This document shows, in pieces, positions 51,042 to 60,559 of a DNA stretch of 64,000 nt (position 1 is the first letter of the stretch; every line of letters starts with the position of its first letter). Position numbers and translations under genes: made by a program. Source of the DNA: VRUE01 sp963807425 (GTDB lineage Bacteria > Actinomycetota > Thermoleophilia > Solirubrobacterales > 70-9); contig CAWEBZ010000015.1 in assembly GCA_963807425.1 (NCBI GenBank), positions 38,415 through 102,414 of the forward strand. The letters are read 5' to 3'. Below the pieces are notes generated by a model. It had not been told where the DNA came from, ran no database searches, and worked only from the letters and a program-made list of their open reading frames with translations.

Positions 51042-51743
51042 ATGGGCGACCTCGGCTCGATCTTCTTCCTCGCCCTGGTCGCGATGCTCAACCCGACCCT
51101 GCTGGCGGCGGTGACGGTGATGATGCTGCTGCCGAACACGAAGCGGCTGATGCTCGGCTACCTGCTCGGCGCCTACACGACGAGCATCACCCTCGGCCTG
51201 CTGATCGTCTTCTCGCTGAACGGCTCCAGCAGCGTCGACACCGCCAAGAGCACCCTCAGCCCCGCCGAGGACATCGTCGTCGGCCTGATCGCGCTGCTCG
51301 TCGCCTTCGTCCTGGGCGGCGGCCGGGGCGAGTCGCTGCAGAAACGCCGCCGGCAGCGCAAGGAAGCGCAGGAGAAGGCGGGGGAGACGAAGGAGTCCTG
51401 GCCCGAGCGGATGCTGGGAAGGGGGTCCGCGCGAGTCACCTTCGCGGTCGGCGTCCTCCTCACCTTCCCCGGCGTCTCCTACCTCACCGCTCTGGACCGG
51501 ATGGCGAAGCTAGACGCAACCGATTTCGAGACCGCCCTGCTGGTGATCGTCTTCTGCCTGATCCAGCAGCTCCTGCTCGAGGTCCCTCTGCTTGGTTACG
51601 CGTTCGCGCCGGAGCGAACCCAGGAGGCGGTGACCCGCTTCCGCGCCTGGCTCGCCCGCAGCGGCCGCCGGGTTGCGACGATCGCTGCTGCCGCGATTGG
51701 CACCTACCTGGTCCTGCGCGGCCTGATCCAGCTGCTGGCCTAA
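51042..51743 (+). CDS. GAP family (sulfolipid-addressing-like) membrane protein
   Basis: 233 residues from ATG 51042 with about six hydrophobic segments. LVAMLNPTLLAAVTVMMLLP and LGYLLGAYTTSITLGLLIVF match the N-terminus of the GAP family of actinobacterial integral membrane proteins linked to lipid export. A charged cytoplasmic loop (QKRRRQRKEAQEKAGETKE) separates two halves; the second begins VTFAVGVLLTFPGVSYLTAL. Its end overlaps the convergent NTF2-like gene by 4 bp. Confidence 0.82.
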   Translation: MGDLGSIFFLALVAMLNPTLLAAVTVMMLLPNTKRLMLGYLLGAYTTSITLGLLIVFSLNGSSSVDTAKSTLSPAEDIVVGLIALLVAFVLGGGRGESLQKRRRQRKEAQEKAGETKESWPERMLGRGSARVTFAVGVLLTFPGVSYLTALDRMAKLDATDFETALLVIVFCLIQQLLLEVPLLGYAFAPERTQEAVTRFRAWLARSGRRVATIAAAAIGTYLVLRGLIQLLA

Positions 51744-52171
51744 GTGGGTTGGAGCTCGCCGATGCTCGCCAGGTAGCGGTCGAGCTTCTCGGTTTTCTGG
51801 GTGTCCTCGTAGACCTCGTATTCGCGCAGCAGCCCCCAGGAGATCCGCCCCCAGATCACGTAGCGGTTCTCGTAGACCCGCTCGCCCTCGGGGGAATCGA
51901 GGAAGTCGTAGCCGCGAACGCAGATCGTCTGGTTCCAGGGAAAGCCCTTGAGGATCACCTCGTCGGGGTAGATCTGGATGCCGACGTCGGCGAAGCGCTG
52001 CAGCCACGGCTCCAGCTTGTCCTTCCCCTCCAGCTCGGTAGCCCAGGAGCTGTCGCCGGGGAAGCGGAACCTGACGTCCTTGGCGTCCATCTGCAGCGTC
52101 GGCCCGATGTCCCCTTCGCGGGCCTTCGCCATGTTGCGGGAGATCATCTTCTTGCCCAGCCAAGACAGCAT
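51740..52171 (-). CDS. NTF2-like (SnoaL-type) hypothetical protein
   Basis: 143 residues. It looks like a single NTF2 fold: an N-terminal helix (ISRNMAKAREGDIGPTLQM), DVRFRFPGDSSWATELEGKDKLEPWLQRF, then VYENRYVIWGRISWGLLREYEVYEDTQK. No catalytic motif is evident. Alone on its strand between GAP-family and sixA genes. Confidence 0.72.
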   Translation of the reverse strand: MLSWLGKKMISRNMAKAREGDIGPTLQMDAKDVRFRFPGDSSWATELEGKDKLEPWLQRFADVGIQIYPDEVILKGFPWNQTICVRGYDFLDSPEGERVYENRYVIWGRISWGLLREYEVYEDTQKTEKLDRYLASIGELQPT

Positions 52172-52213
52172 CTGGCGCCTCCTTCGATCGGGTTCGCCTG
52201 AACTTAGCGCCGT

Positions 52214-52651
52214 CTAAGAGTCAGCAGCGATAGCCGCAAGGTCGCGCGGCCGCAGCAGGGCGATCAGCGTGCCGCCGTCGATCACCGCCAGCCCGCCCTT
52301 GCGCAGCTTCACCCTGGCTCCCGTAAGGCGAGCGATCTCATCCGAGAAATCCGGCTCGTGCCCAACCAGGAGCACGTTCCCGCGTCCCGCGGCCAGCGCC
52401 AGCGAGTCGAATCTTCCACCGCCAAGCTCTACGGCGATTCCCGCCTCCAGCCCAAGCGCCTCGCACGCCAGGCGCGCGGTATCGGCCGCACGCGCCTTGG
52501 GACTAGTCAGGCAAGCATTGATCTCGGCACCGAGCGCAACCAGGGCCCGGCCCGCCGCCTTGGCCTGCCGTTCCCCCTTCGTCGTCAACCGCCGCGCCGC
52601 ATCGTCCCCGTTCCCGTCCTCCGCGTCCCCGTGTCGCAGCAGGTAAACCAC
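52214..52651 (-). CDS. sixA: phosphohistidine phosphatase SixA-like
   Basis: 145 residues of the histidine-phosphatase superfamily. The RHG motif is R6-H7-G8 in VYLLRHGDAEDG, with the second Arg in SPKARAADTA and the second catalytic His in VLLVGHEPDFSD. The length and LTTKGERQAKAAGRAL fit SixA. It removes phosphate from phosphohistidine of signalling proteins. Last chromosomal-backbone gene before the island repeat. Confidence 0.9.
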   Translation of the reverse strand: MVYLLRHGDAEDGNGDDAARRLTTKGERQAKAAGRALVALGAEINACLTSPKARAADTARLACEALGLEAGIAVELGGGRFDSLALAAGRGNVLLVGHEPDFSDEIARLTGARVKLRKGGLAVIDGGTLIALLRPRDLAAIAADS

Positions 52652-52683
52652 GGTTCCATCCTAATGTCGTGCTCGGTCTAGCT

Positions 52684-52716
52684 CTACACCCCACTACTTG
52701 CCAAAGATCTCCTTCA
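52684..52716 (+). repeat. left copy of island-flanking direct repeat (attL-like)
   Basis: It aligns with 60954-60988 over its whole length with 3 mismatches and 2 single-base gaps; the longest shared block is GATCTCCTTCA. On the minus strand it reads as the last codons of an acyl-CoA dehydrogenase, KEIFGK then stop. It is not part of any gene on this side. Confidence 0.75.
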
Positions 52717-52771
52717 ATCACTACCGAGCACGGGACGAGTCAGGCGCGACGCCTTGCCCCAGCGCTAAATC

Positions 52772-53234
52772 TCAGGTCGGCCAAACCCTCGAGCCAATCG
52801 CCTTAAACTGGCTGACCGCGAGGGCGCCACGCTCATTGCGGGCCCTCGACCCGGGTTTGGTCAGCGCCGTAGTCACCGCTCGGCGGTCGGCTTCGTAGAT
52901 TGCGGTCGGTTCGAAGCGCTCGTCGAGGAGCACCAGCAGAACACAAGTCCCATTCCTTGTTGAGGTTGATCCCACCGACACGCTGGCTTGCCTTTGAGGT
53001 CGGGATCAGGCGCCGGCCCTTGATCTGTAGTAGCTGCTCTCTTCCTTTCACTTTGCGGATTGCGTCGTAGCCGGCTTGCCGCGCGGGCGCCAATTGCACC
53101 TTGAGAATCCGCGCCGCCTCGTACTCGGCGATCTCACCTGTCACCCCGAGCGGCTTTTCGGTCAGCTCGTAGTACTCGCGGGCGAGCAGCTTCACCTGCC
53201 GCAACAGGTCGAAGACTTCCTTCGATGAGGTCAT
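52772..53234 (-). pseudogene. small nuclease-like (DUF6998-type) protein, one frameshift
   Basis: ATG 53234 (or GTG 53240) opens MTSSKEVFDLLRQVKLLAREYYELTEKPLGVTGEIAEYEAARIL, seen over residues 1-44. Then come YDAIRKVKGREQLLQIKGRRLI, with a QIKGR strand like PD-(D/E)XK nucleases, and NLNKEWD. An extra base near 52945 then shifts the frame; the other frame continues VLLVLLDERFEPTAIYEADR and GSRARNERGALAVSQFKAIG. The family name is from memory. One base correction restores ~150 residues, so it may be intact in reality. Confidence 0.65.
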
Positions 53235-53425
53235 CGGCACCGACCATCCTGCATCTGAGTCCGGACATCCGAGCGAAACTGGGTGGCCCTCCTAGGGGAA
53301 GGGTGGATCCACTCCGCTTGGAGACCTGATTGTTGTCAACGGCCTGACCCGCTCGGAACCCCTCGTTCCATCGGTCCCATTCAGCGCAAACTAAGGGCGG
53401 CGAGTAGCCACGACTGCTCGAACCC

Positions 53426-54118
53426 TCACTCTTCTTTGAAGTCGGCGCTCTCATAGAGAGAGGCCACCTGTTTGGTCAAGGCGGCGCGCTTGCGGCCGAG
53501 CGCCTTCAGCTCTTCGCGGTATTGATTGAGCCGTGATTCGCGCTTCGCCTTCGGATCCCCCTCGGCGCCGAAGTGCTCGAGCGCCTCCTCGCGGTCCCGC
53601 TCCAGCGATCTCAGTAGGAGGGCCTGTTCGCGCTCGAGATCATCCTCTTCTTCCAGCGCTTGGGCGATCTCCTCGCCCATCGTTGTCTCGGTTAGGGCCA
53701 GCGAACGCAGAAGTTCGCGTTCGTTGATGTGTAGGGCCTCCAGCTCTCGCAGCACATCGATCAAATTGGCCAGATTTTGGACTGAAGATTGGTGGGGGAG
53801 GTCCCTCCGATGCTCACTTGCAAGGTACTCGCGCATTGCCTCTGTGGCAGGGGGCGGCCATCCTTCCGACCACCTCGCCCGGTTATCCCACAGTCGGAAG
53901 ATCAGATCAGTCGCCCGGCGCTTGTCCTCCTCGTCTCCGGCTTCGGCCTCGGTAATCAACTCTGCGACGCGATGAGACATCCATCGGCCGAGCGTGTCGA
54001 CAGATTCCGCGAGTTTCAACTCCTCAACGATGCGACGACCAAGTTCAGTTGCCTTAGGCCAGGGAGTCGATTTCACCGTTTTGTCGCAGGACGAAGACTC
54101 TGGACTTCCCGGACTCAT
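53426..54118 (-). CDS. helical/coiled-coil partner of the STAND protein
   Basis: 230 residues from ATG 54118, overlapping the end of the STAND gene by 65 bp. The first half has TELGRRIVEELKLAESVDTLGRWMSHRVAELITEAE, listed as a helical block around residues 20-55. The second half is a charged coiled coil (EEEDDLEREQALLLRSLERDREEAL, NQYREELKALGRKRAALTKQ) ending SADFKEE. No enzymatic motif. The overlap implies coupled translation and a shared job. I do not recognise a named family. Confidence 0.75.
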   Translation of the reverse strand: MSPGSPESSSCDKTVKSTPWPKATELGRRIVEELKLAESVDTLGRWMSHRVAELITEAEAGDEEDKRRATDLIFRLWDNRARWSEGWPPPATEAMREYLASEHRRDLPHQSSVQNLANLIDVLRELEALHINERELLRSLALTETTMGEEIAQALEEEDDLEREQALLLRSLERDREEALEHFGAEGDPKAKRESRLNQYREELKALGRKRAALTKQVASLYESADFKEE

Positions 54119-57100
54119 AGCGCTCCTCCTCTCCCTCTTCTCGGTGCATTCTTTCCGCGTACTGGCGGGCCAAGAGAACATCGATCACCAAGTCCATCCT
54201 CTGGGAGCGGATGAACTCAACAAGCTCAGGCAATCGAACCTCGAGTCGGACCCCTGCGCTGTGGCTTCGTGATTCGCTCTGCCCTCGCGCGGGTGTCGGC
54301 GGTCGGTCACTCCAACTGATTGACCGGGCGACTACTTCATCCTCCGTGTTCAGCCACTCGCGCGAAGAGGCGGACGCCCGCAGGCCCATCGCCGTGATCG
54401 CGCTCGAGTCCGGTTTATAGAAGCTGATGCTACGACTCAGTGGATCGTGCTCAGTCAGGCCGGTTTCGGGATGCTCGCGGTCGACGATCCAGCCCAAAAG
54501 GCGAAATCCGGGCTCGTCGATCTCTGCATCACTTCGCCACCCGCCCTCGGCGGACGGCAGCTGATAGAGCCGCGAGTCCTTACAGCTCTGAAGGGCGCTG
54601 ATCAGGGCGGTTGCGCTCTGCGGATTCACCAGCGCGCTTGAGACAGAAGCGTCGCCGTACCGATCTTCCCCCGAGAATTCGCGATAGGACCGGACGGTGA
54701 CCCACCCATCCCTTAACTGGAGCTCGGTCTCGTATTCGGCAGGATCGCGCTTACGCCAACTCTCGGCTGACCCAAGGTCGCCGTAGCTGTCCGGTCGGAG
54801 GGGGGCCGCACTGCGCGTATCCCCGCCCCAGTGGGACTCGGAGCCATCGAGGTGTCGGTCAAGCCACCCGCGCCACGGATCATCGTCATCCCATTTGCCT
54901 CTGAAGATCGATTTCGCTGGGTCGTCGATCCAATTGCCGGCCGCCAACAACATGCCGTGGTATTCGAGATAGCTGCGCAGAGTCTCAAAGCGAGGGATCG
55001 ATCCGTGATCGTTAGCGATCTCCTCATATTGGTAGTCGTTCCACCGTGCTTTTTCTGCGCTTTCGACTATTTCGTCAGTGAAGTAGAGCTTGTCGACGAT
55101 CCATCTCTCGGCCTCATTCACGACCCTCTGCGTATCGGTCGCGAAAAGGCCGGCAAGAGGCTCATACCAATAGGGCAGCGTGTCCATTGCATTGAAATCG
55201 AATCGGCGTTGGCTTCCGGGATCGCGGCTCTGTCCCGTCGAGGGTCCCCGACTGCGGTCACGCCGGTAGGACCGAGCTTGGTTTAGTTCCAGAAGGGACT
55301 TCTTCGTGTCGGCCTTAAGGCTCTCCGTTCCAGACTCGTCGAGTCGCAAGACGGCACGACGCGCGAACTCGCGGATCGAAGCGTGAGGCCACCTCTCGCA
55401 GAGGGCCCTGGCGGCGAAGTTGTCGCTGAGCCCGGTCAATGTCGAAGGTGCGTCCCCCGCGACCCTCGCGAATGTCATGTAGCCCCACAGCTCAGCCGAG
55501 AGCCAAAGGAAGTCCCCATCAGAAGCTCCGAAGGATCCAGCGGACTTGCCGTGTAGTGCTCGCTCAAGGCTTGCACCCATTTCCGGACCGAGGGCAATCA
55601 GCGTTTCCCGCGCCGCGTAGGCGGCGCGCCAGCGCACTCGTCGATCCGGGTGTCCGAATAGTGCTGCGAACAGATGCGCGAGGCATGGCTCGGCGTCGTC
55701 GGGAAGATCAGGCTTGTCGGACGGCGGCTCTTGATGGAGGTCGAGGCACCACTCAAGGGTTGCCTTGAGGTCGTCAACTTTTTGGGGCAGCGCCAAGCCC
55801 GCAGCCAGGCTGTAGAGCTGCAGGGGGCGCAGCTCATCTAGCCGTGGCCCCAACGCTCTGATCAGGAGCCCGGCAGGATCGTCGAGCTGTGGCATCGACA
55901 TGAGGAATGGGAGGGCCGCATCGGCGACCTCCTCGTATCGAAAGATCAGTGCAGCACGATCTTCCAAAAGGCCCGGAAGATTTTCGGTTGTCCAGGCTCT
56001 TACCGTCGATGAGGATTGCCACTCGGTGAGCCAGGCATGGATCACCGCGATCAGAGTCTCCGCGCTGTCGCGCCAGACTCCGGTTGCCGTCGGCAGATCC
56101 GCTAGGACTTGCAGGGCGACGGTGCGTTCGGCAGGAGCGAGGCGAAACCCAACCTCGCGAAGGTAGCTCTCGATTTCCTTTCGTCCCCCGTAGTGGTCGT
56201 TCAGTTCCCCGAGCCGCGCTGCAAGGTCGGCAGCTTTGTCTCCTGCGCCCGCCTTGAGCATGTCGCGGATCGACGTGGAGTCGCGTGAGGTGGCGTAGGG
56301 GTCGGATTCCGCGTTGCGCCGTTCCTGAAATGACCTGGCGAACTTCGCCAGGTCCATAAGCTGCTTTCCGCCCGGTAGTCCCGTCAACTTTGTCTCGGCC
56401 AGCCAATCGCCGACAACCGGAGCATCACGCAGCCGGGCGAAGGGAAGAAGGTCGCGTGTGACGAATCCAGAAAGGGCGGCAAGGGACCGCCCAAGCTCCC
56501 CCCGGCCGGGAGCCCCGCGCTTTCGCGCCGTCTCCAATATTCGGATCGCGCCCTCCGCGACCCGTGCGTCCTCTCCGGCTAGTCGCAAAAGCGAAACCCC
56601 GATCTCGCTCGATAGGAAGTTCTGCTCCACGATCGCCGGAGCGATTTCGGGCGCGCTTTCTGCGAGGGAAAGGTGACCTTCTATATCCCACCTGCTGAGC
56701 AGTGCGATGGCCGAGGGCGGGTTGAGGATCGCTGCGCCGACGGCGGCCTCCGTCCAAGGCAGCCGCCCGGCCTCACTCACGAATGGGCGGTACTCGACGA
56801 CTGCGGAGGTGAGCCGCTCGGCGAGTTCGGGACCGTCAGTGTCGGAATGGCCTTTGGTCTGCTTCGCGAGACGGGCCTCGAGCGCGAGCAGAGCTGCACC
56901 ATCGTCATCAAGCCCCTCCGCCGCCTCGATAGCCGCGCGGTAGTAGTCGCCCGCCAGTGCAGAGTCGTGGGCCGCAACAGCCGCCGACAGGCTGAGAAGT
57001 CGATCGGACTTCTCACCTGCCGGTTCATCTGACTCTCTTGAGGCCTTCGCCACGCTCTCGAGCATGCTCAGGGCGAGACCTCGATAACGCTCGTGCAACA

Positions 57101-60100
57101 AGAGCATCGCCCCAACCGAGAGTCGGGTCTCGATCGCCATTCCCGGCGCCACCTTTTGAGCGGCGTCTGTGATCGAAGTGATCAGATCAGAGCCGTCATC
57201 TCGACAGAAGGCGATGGCCTGAGAGCAGAGATCCGCCCAGCGTTCGTAGGTGAAGTCGGTTTCATACCAGCGCCGATCCACCGGGTCGAGATATGCAGTT
57301 AGCGTGGCCTCGATTTGCGGGCGCAGCGACCCGACTCTCGGTCGTCGCAGGAGGGCCCTCGCACGCAGGGCGTAGGTCGGCAGAGCGCGGCCGACCGACT
57401 CGCGGTACCTGCGGCGATCACGCTCCAAGTCTTCGCGCTCATGGAAGTCGTCTGGCTCCGGAACATCCTTCTTGAGGTGGTCGGGCAGTAGGTCCTCTAG
57501 GTCCGCTTCCCGATCCTCGACGGTGACCCGCAGACCTTGATTTCGCAGCACCTGATCCCATTCACCGAGGTGATGTTGAAACGGCGGAATGCTCGGCAGC
57601 GGGGGTGCGAACTTGTCCAAGAGTCGACCCACCAGATCTGAATCGCGAGTCGTGCGGGCAGCAAGTTCGGTGAATTCCGTCGGCCAATGCTTTGTGCGTT
57701 CGTGTCGATCCCTTTCTTCGGGGAGGTCGCCCTGCAGGAAGCCCGATGCCACACGGCGCACTGCCGTCTCGGGAACTGATTTGCCCGCAGTAAAGAGGGC
57801 GCTCAACGCTCGGGCCTCGATGAGCGGATTGAGGTTCATTGAGGCGAGATCGTTCGCGAGTTTCACGGGTGATATCGACACCGCGAGCCGCTCGAAAAGC
57901 GATGCGACGACTTCCAGCATGAACCACTGCGGGCTCCACCGCAGGATCCATTCGAGTGCCATCGCGGGACCGACAAAGACGTAGATCGCATGGAGTCCGG
58001 CAGCGAGATCATCAGCTTCGAGGTCCCATGCCAGCCGCCGCGCTTGATCGAGCGAGAGCCACCGCTGCACCCAGGCTTCGCCCGATCTCAGGTGCTCGAA
58101 GGCCGATTCCGCATCTCCCGATTCAGCTGCGAGAGCCGCGAGCTTGAGGTGAATGGGTCCCAGCCACGGTTCACTCCCGGTGTCTTCGTAGATGCGTTCG
58201 ACTGGCTCGCGCTCTCCGAAGCGGATCGCAAGGTCTGGTCGCTGACGAACGATCCCCTCAACTGCCCGGTCGGTCTTTGCCGCTTTGGCCGCGAGCACGA
58301 CCAGGCGGATTGCATCAGGACGATGGGCCGAGCTCTCGGCGATTCGCATCGCAGACTCCAGTCTTGAAAAGTAGGTCTGGACGCGCGTAACGGGATCCTC
58401 GATCACCTCGGGAGGCCCATCCTCGAGGCAGAGTTTGATCAACTCCGCGTCCCGGCCGGCAAGCGCAAGATGTCGAGCTACCTGCATCGCCGCTTCGGGG
58501 TCATCTTCCTTTCGGGAGAGGAAGTGATCGGCGATCAATCCGTGTGCGACGCGAACCCCATCAGCGTCGACCTGTTCTTCGAGGAAGCTCTCAAAGTCCT
58601 CGTCTCGAAACTCGACCCGCCCTTCGGAGATCTGCAGTCCCGGTATGAGCCCGCGGCAAAATGTTGCCGCCGCCTTGACGTCGATGCCGTTGACGGCGGC
58701 AAGGTCTGAGATCTCGGCGGGCCGAGGGAGGGAGATCAGAAGTGCAAGACGGCGACGAGACTTCGCCGGCTCGGCCACATCCTCGACGGTCGCATCCAAG
58801 AGATCCCGGAAGTACTTCTTGGGGCTTTTGACCGCTTGCTCGGCGGCTTGCTCAGCACTGCTCGGCGCATCCTCCTTCGCTTCATCTAGGAGGTAGAATT
58901 GAGAACGCGGATTTCCGTTGCTGCGCTTGTGGAAGCGTGCGGCGGTCGCATCGTCGGCGCATGAAAAACGCCGGCGTAGGTTCTCTGCCGAGGTGGCCTC
59001 ATCGAAACCTTCCAGCTCGAACTGGGCAGCCTCATCAGGTAGGTCGAGCTCATCGAGGCGGTGCGTCCTGACGCTGATCAGCATCGTGACACCATCAGGA
59101 GGTTCGACCCTAAGGAGGTCGGGAACGAAGCTCGGCTCGCCGCGCCGTCTCGCGGCGATGACCGCGTTGTCGACGGCGTCGACCGCAATCACGAGGCGGC
59201 CTCCCGCTTCGCTCACCGTCTGGCCCGCCTCTCGCAGGGCATCATCGAGGTGGCGCCACATTGGTGGGAGGTCGACTGAAGGTCTGAGCAGAAAGGGGGT
59301 GCCGCAGCGCAGCGCCAGCTCATTGACAATCTCCATGACCGCGTCCTTGGGGTTATGCCGGGTTTGGGAGCCGGTCATGTTCTTGGGGCTGCCGATGCTC
59401 TGGCCCCCTCCGAAGCAGTCATATGCGACGACCACCGACCCCGCCGGTAGCTGGTCCTCGAGGGTAAAAAGGGTCGTCGTCTTGCCCACCCCCGCGTCGC
59501 CATGCGCGACGATCCAACCGGCCTCCTTCTCAACTAGGGCGACGAGGCCGCGAGCGTCAGGAGTCTCGAGCGGAGCCTTCGGGACCTCCACCCGGTCGGG
59601 AAGCGGGAACATCACCCTTCGACTAGTTCCGAGATGCGCCAGAACGGCCTCCGCGCTGAGGCCGAAGGAGTCCGATCGATTGGGAAGGGCATGATTTTTC
59701 GCCAAGACGTAAAGGGCGTTAACACCCGAATCGACGCCATCGATGATCTGGGCCCCGAGCGCTTCAGCGATGTGGACTTCCTGTTCCCAGCTCGTCCCGG
59801 CGCCCAGGCCCGACAGGTCGAGGAGGCGCAAGAAATCGACGAACCGCTGCGGGGGAAGCTTGGAGGCGGAATGCAAGACGGTGATTTCCTTCCGCCCTGA
59901 GTCAGAAAGGGCGTCCAGCAAGGGCTTCAGATTCCGACCGGAGCCAGGCTGAGCCAAATGGGCGGCGATCTGCTCGAGCGTCTTTTTCAGCCGCGGTTGG
60001 CATGGCTGATTGCTGACCAGGCGGATTCGCAGCTTGGAGAGGACATCATCGCGAGTCTCGGCATCTGCGAAGGCTTTGAACAGCTGCGACAGGCGTGCGA

Positions 60101-60437
60101 TGACACCAGCCTGTCCACGGGAGCCGGATTCGGCGAGGCGGGCGGCTGTCCAGTTTTTGTTCGGATGTCTGGTGCTGTACTTCAGCTGGCTGATGACGAC
60201 CTGGCTGGCCTGGTCGAAATTTTCGCCCCCGAAGTACTCAGCGAGATCGGCGCCGTGGAGAAGGTCTTCCGCGCCCCCGGCGGCATCCACGGGAGAGATG
60301 CCCTCCACCTTGACCCGCTCCAGCCGACTGTTCGGCCGGATCAGCTCAAGGCAGCGGCGTACAACCCACAACAGGTGGAAGTCATCTCCCGCTGAGGACT
60401 CCGGCGCGCCGGCGCTGTGTGCAACCTTCCCTGCCAC
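54054..60437 (-). CDS. 2,127-aa STAND NTPase with N-terminal nuclease-like domain (Avs-like antiviral protein)
   Basis: GTG start at 60437. Residues 1-~200: a Cap4/REase-like region beginning AGDDFHLLWVVRRCLELI, with VEG at 44-46, Asp64 in HGADLAEYFGG and Q84-L-K86 in VVISQLKYSTRHP, a D...QxK nuclease pattern. Residues ~300-560: STAND/NACHT-like NTPase with Walker A GDAGVGKTT (313-321), Walker B RLVIAVDAVDN (Asp420, Asp423) and sensor LISVRTHR. The remaining ~1,500 residues are alpha-helical repeats, a sensor-type array. Size and order match antiviral STAND proteins that bind phage proteins and then activate a nuclease. The target is unknown. Confidence 0.85.
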   Translation of the reverse strand: MAGKVAHSAGAPESSAGDDFHLLWVVRRCLELIRPNSRLERVKVEGISPVDAAGGAEDLLHGADLAEYFGGENFDQASQVVISQLKYSTRHPNKNWTAARLAESGSRGQAGVIARLSQLFKAFADAETRDDVLSKLRIRLVSNQPCQPRLKKTLEQIAAHLAQPGSGRNLKPLLDALSDSGRKEITVLHSASKLPPQRFVDFLRLLDLSGLGAGTSWEQEVHIAEALGAQIIDGVDSGVNALYVLAKNHALPNRSDSFGLSAEAVLAHLGTSRRVMFPLPDRVEVPKAPLETPDARGLVALVEKEAGWIVAHGDAGVGKTTTLFTLEDQLPAGSVVVAYDCFGGGQSIGSPKNMTGSQTRHNPKDAVMEIVNELALRCGTPFLLRPSVDLPPMWRHLDDALREAGQTVSEAGGRLVIAVDAVDNAVIAARRRGEPSFVPDLLRVEPPDGVTMLISVRTHRLDELDLPDEAAQFELEGFDEATSAENLRRRFSCADDATAARFHKRSNGNPRSQFYLLDEAKEDAPSSAEQAAEQAVKSPKKYFRDLLDATVEDVAEPAKSRRRLALLISLPRPAEISDLAAVNGIDVKAAATFCRGLIPGLQISEGRVEFRDEDFESFLEEQVDADGVRVAHGLIADHFLSRKEDDPEAAMQVARHLALAGRDAELIKLCLEDGPPEVIEDPVTRVQTYFSRLESAMRIAESSAHRPDAIRLVVLAAKAAKTDRAVEGIVRQRPDLAIRFGEREPVERIYEDTGSEPWLGPIHLKLAALAAESGDAESAFEHLRSGEAWVQRWLSLDQARRLAWDLEADDLAAGLHAIYVFVGPAMALEWILRWSPQWFMLEVVASLFERLAVSISPVKLANDLASMNLNPLIEARALSALFTAGKSVPETAVRRVASGFLQGDLPEERDRHERTKHWPTEFTELAARTTRDSDLVGRLLDKFAPPLPSIPPFQHHLGEWDQVLRNQGLRVTVEDREADLEDLLPDHLKKDVPEPDDFHEREDLERDRRRYRESVGRALPTYALRARALLRRPRVGSLRPQIEATLTAYLDPVDRRWYETDFTYERWADLCSQAIAFCRDDGSDLITSITDAAQKVAPGMAIETRLSVGAMLLLHERYRGLALSMLESVAKASRESDEPAGEKSDRLLSLSAAVAAHDSALAGDYYRAAIEAAEGLDDDGAALLALEARLAKQTKGHSDTDGPELAERLTSAVVEYRPFVSEAGRLPWTEAAVGAAILNPPSAIALLSRWDIEGHLSLAESAPEIAPAIVEQNFLSSEIGVSLLRLAGEDARVAEGAIRILETARKRGAPGRGELGRSLAALSGFVTRDLLPFARLRDAPVVGDWLAETKLTGLPGGKQLMDLAKFARSFQERRNAESDPYATSRDSTSIRDMLKAGAGDKAADLAARLGELNDHYGGRKEIESYLREVGFRLAPAERTVALQVLADLPTATGVWRDSAETLIAVIHAWLTEWQSSSTVRAWTTENLPGLLEDRAALIFRYEEVADAALPFLMSMPQLDDPAGLLIRALGPRLDELRPLQLYSLAAGLALPQKVDDLKATLEWCLDLHQEPPSDKPDLPDDAEPCLAHLFAALFGHPDRRVRWRAAYAARETLIALGPEMGASLERALHGKSAGSFGASDGDFLWLSAELWGYMTFARVAGDAPSTLTGLSDNFAARALCERWPHASIREFARRAVLRLDESGTESLKADTKKSLLELNQARSYRRDRSRGPSTGQSRDPGSQRRFDFNAMDTLPYWYEPLAGLFATDTQRVVNEAERWIVDKLYFTDEIVESAEKARWNDYQYEEIANDHGSIPRFETLRSYLEYHGMLLAAGNWIDDPAKSIFRGKWDDDDPWRGWLDRHLDGSESHWGGDTRSAAPLRPDSYGDLGSAESWRKRDPAEYETELQLRDGWVTVRSYREFSGEDRYGDASVSSALVNPQSATALISALQSCKDSRLYQLPSAEGGWRSDAEIDEPGFRLLGWIVDREHPETGLTEHDPLSRSISFYKPDSSAITAMGLRASASSREWLNTEDEVVARSISWSDRPPTPARGQSESRSHSAGVRLEVRLPELVEFIRSQRMDLVIDVLLARQYAERMHREEGEEERYESGKSRVFVLRQNGEIDSLA

Positions 60438-60559
60438 GAGCGATTTCTATCGCGGATTGCGCCGATGCCCTTCCTAACTTTCAACCTCAAGTCGCTGTTG
60501 CGTGCTGACGGTACCTCGCCGAACATCTCCCCGCGCCAGGTTTCAGCCCGTCTCCTGCC

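Noticed and set aside
53335..53340. TTGACA (minus strand) as -35 of the small nuclease-like gene
   Set aside because: No acceptable -10 at 16-18 bases downstream.
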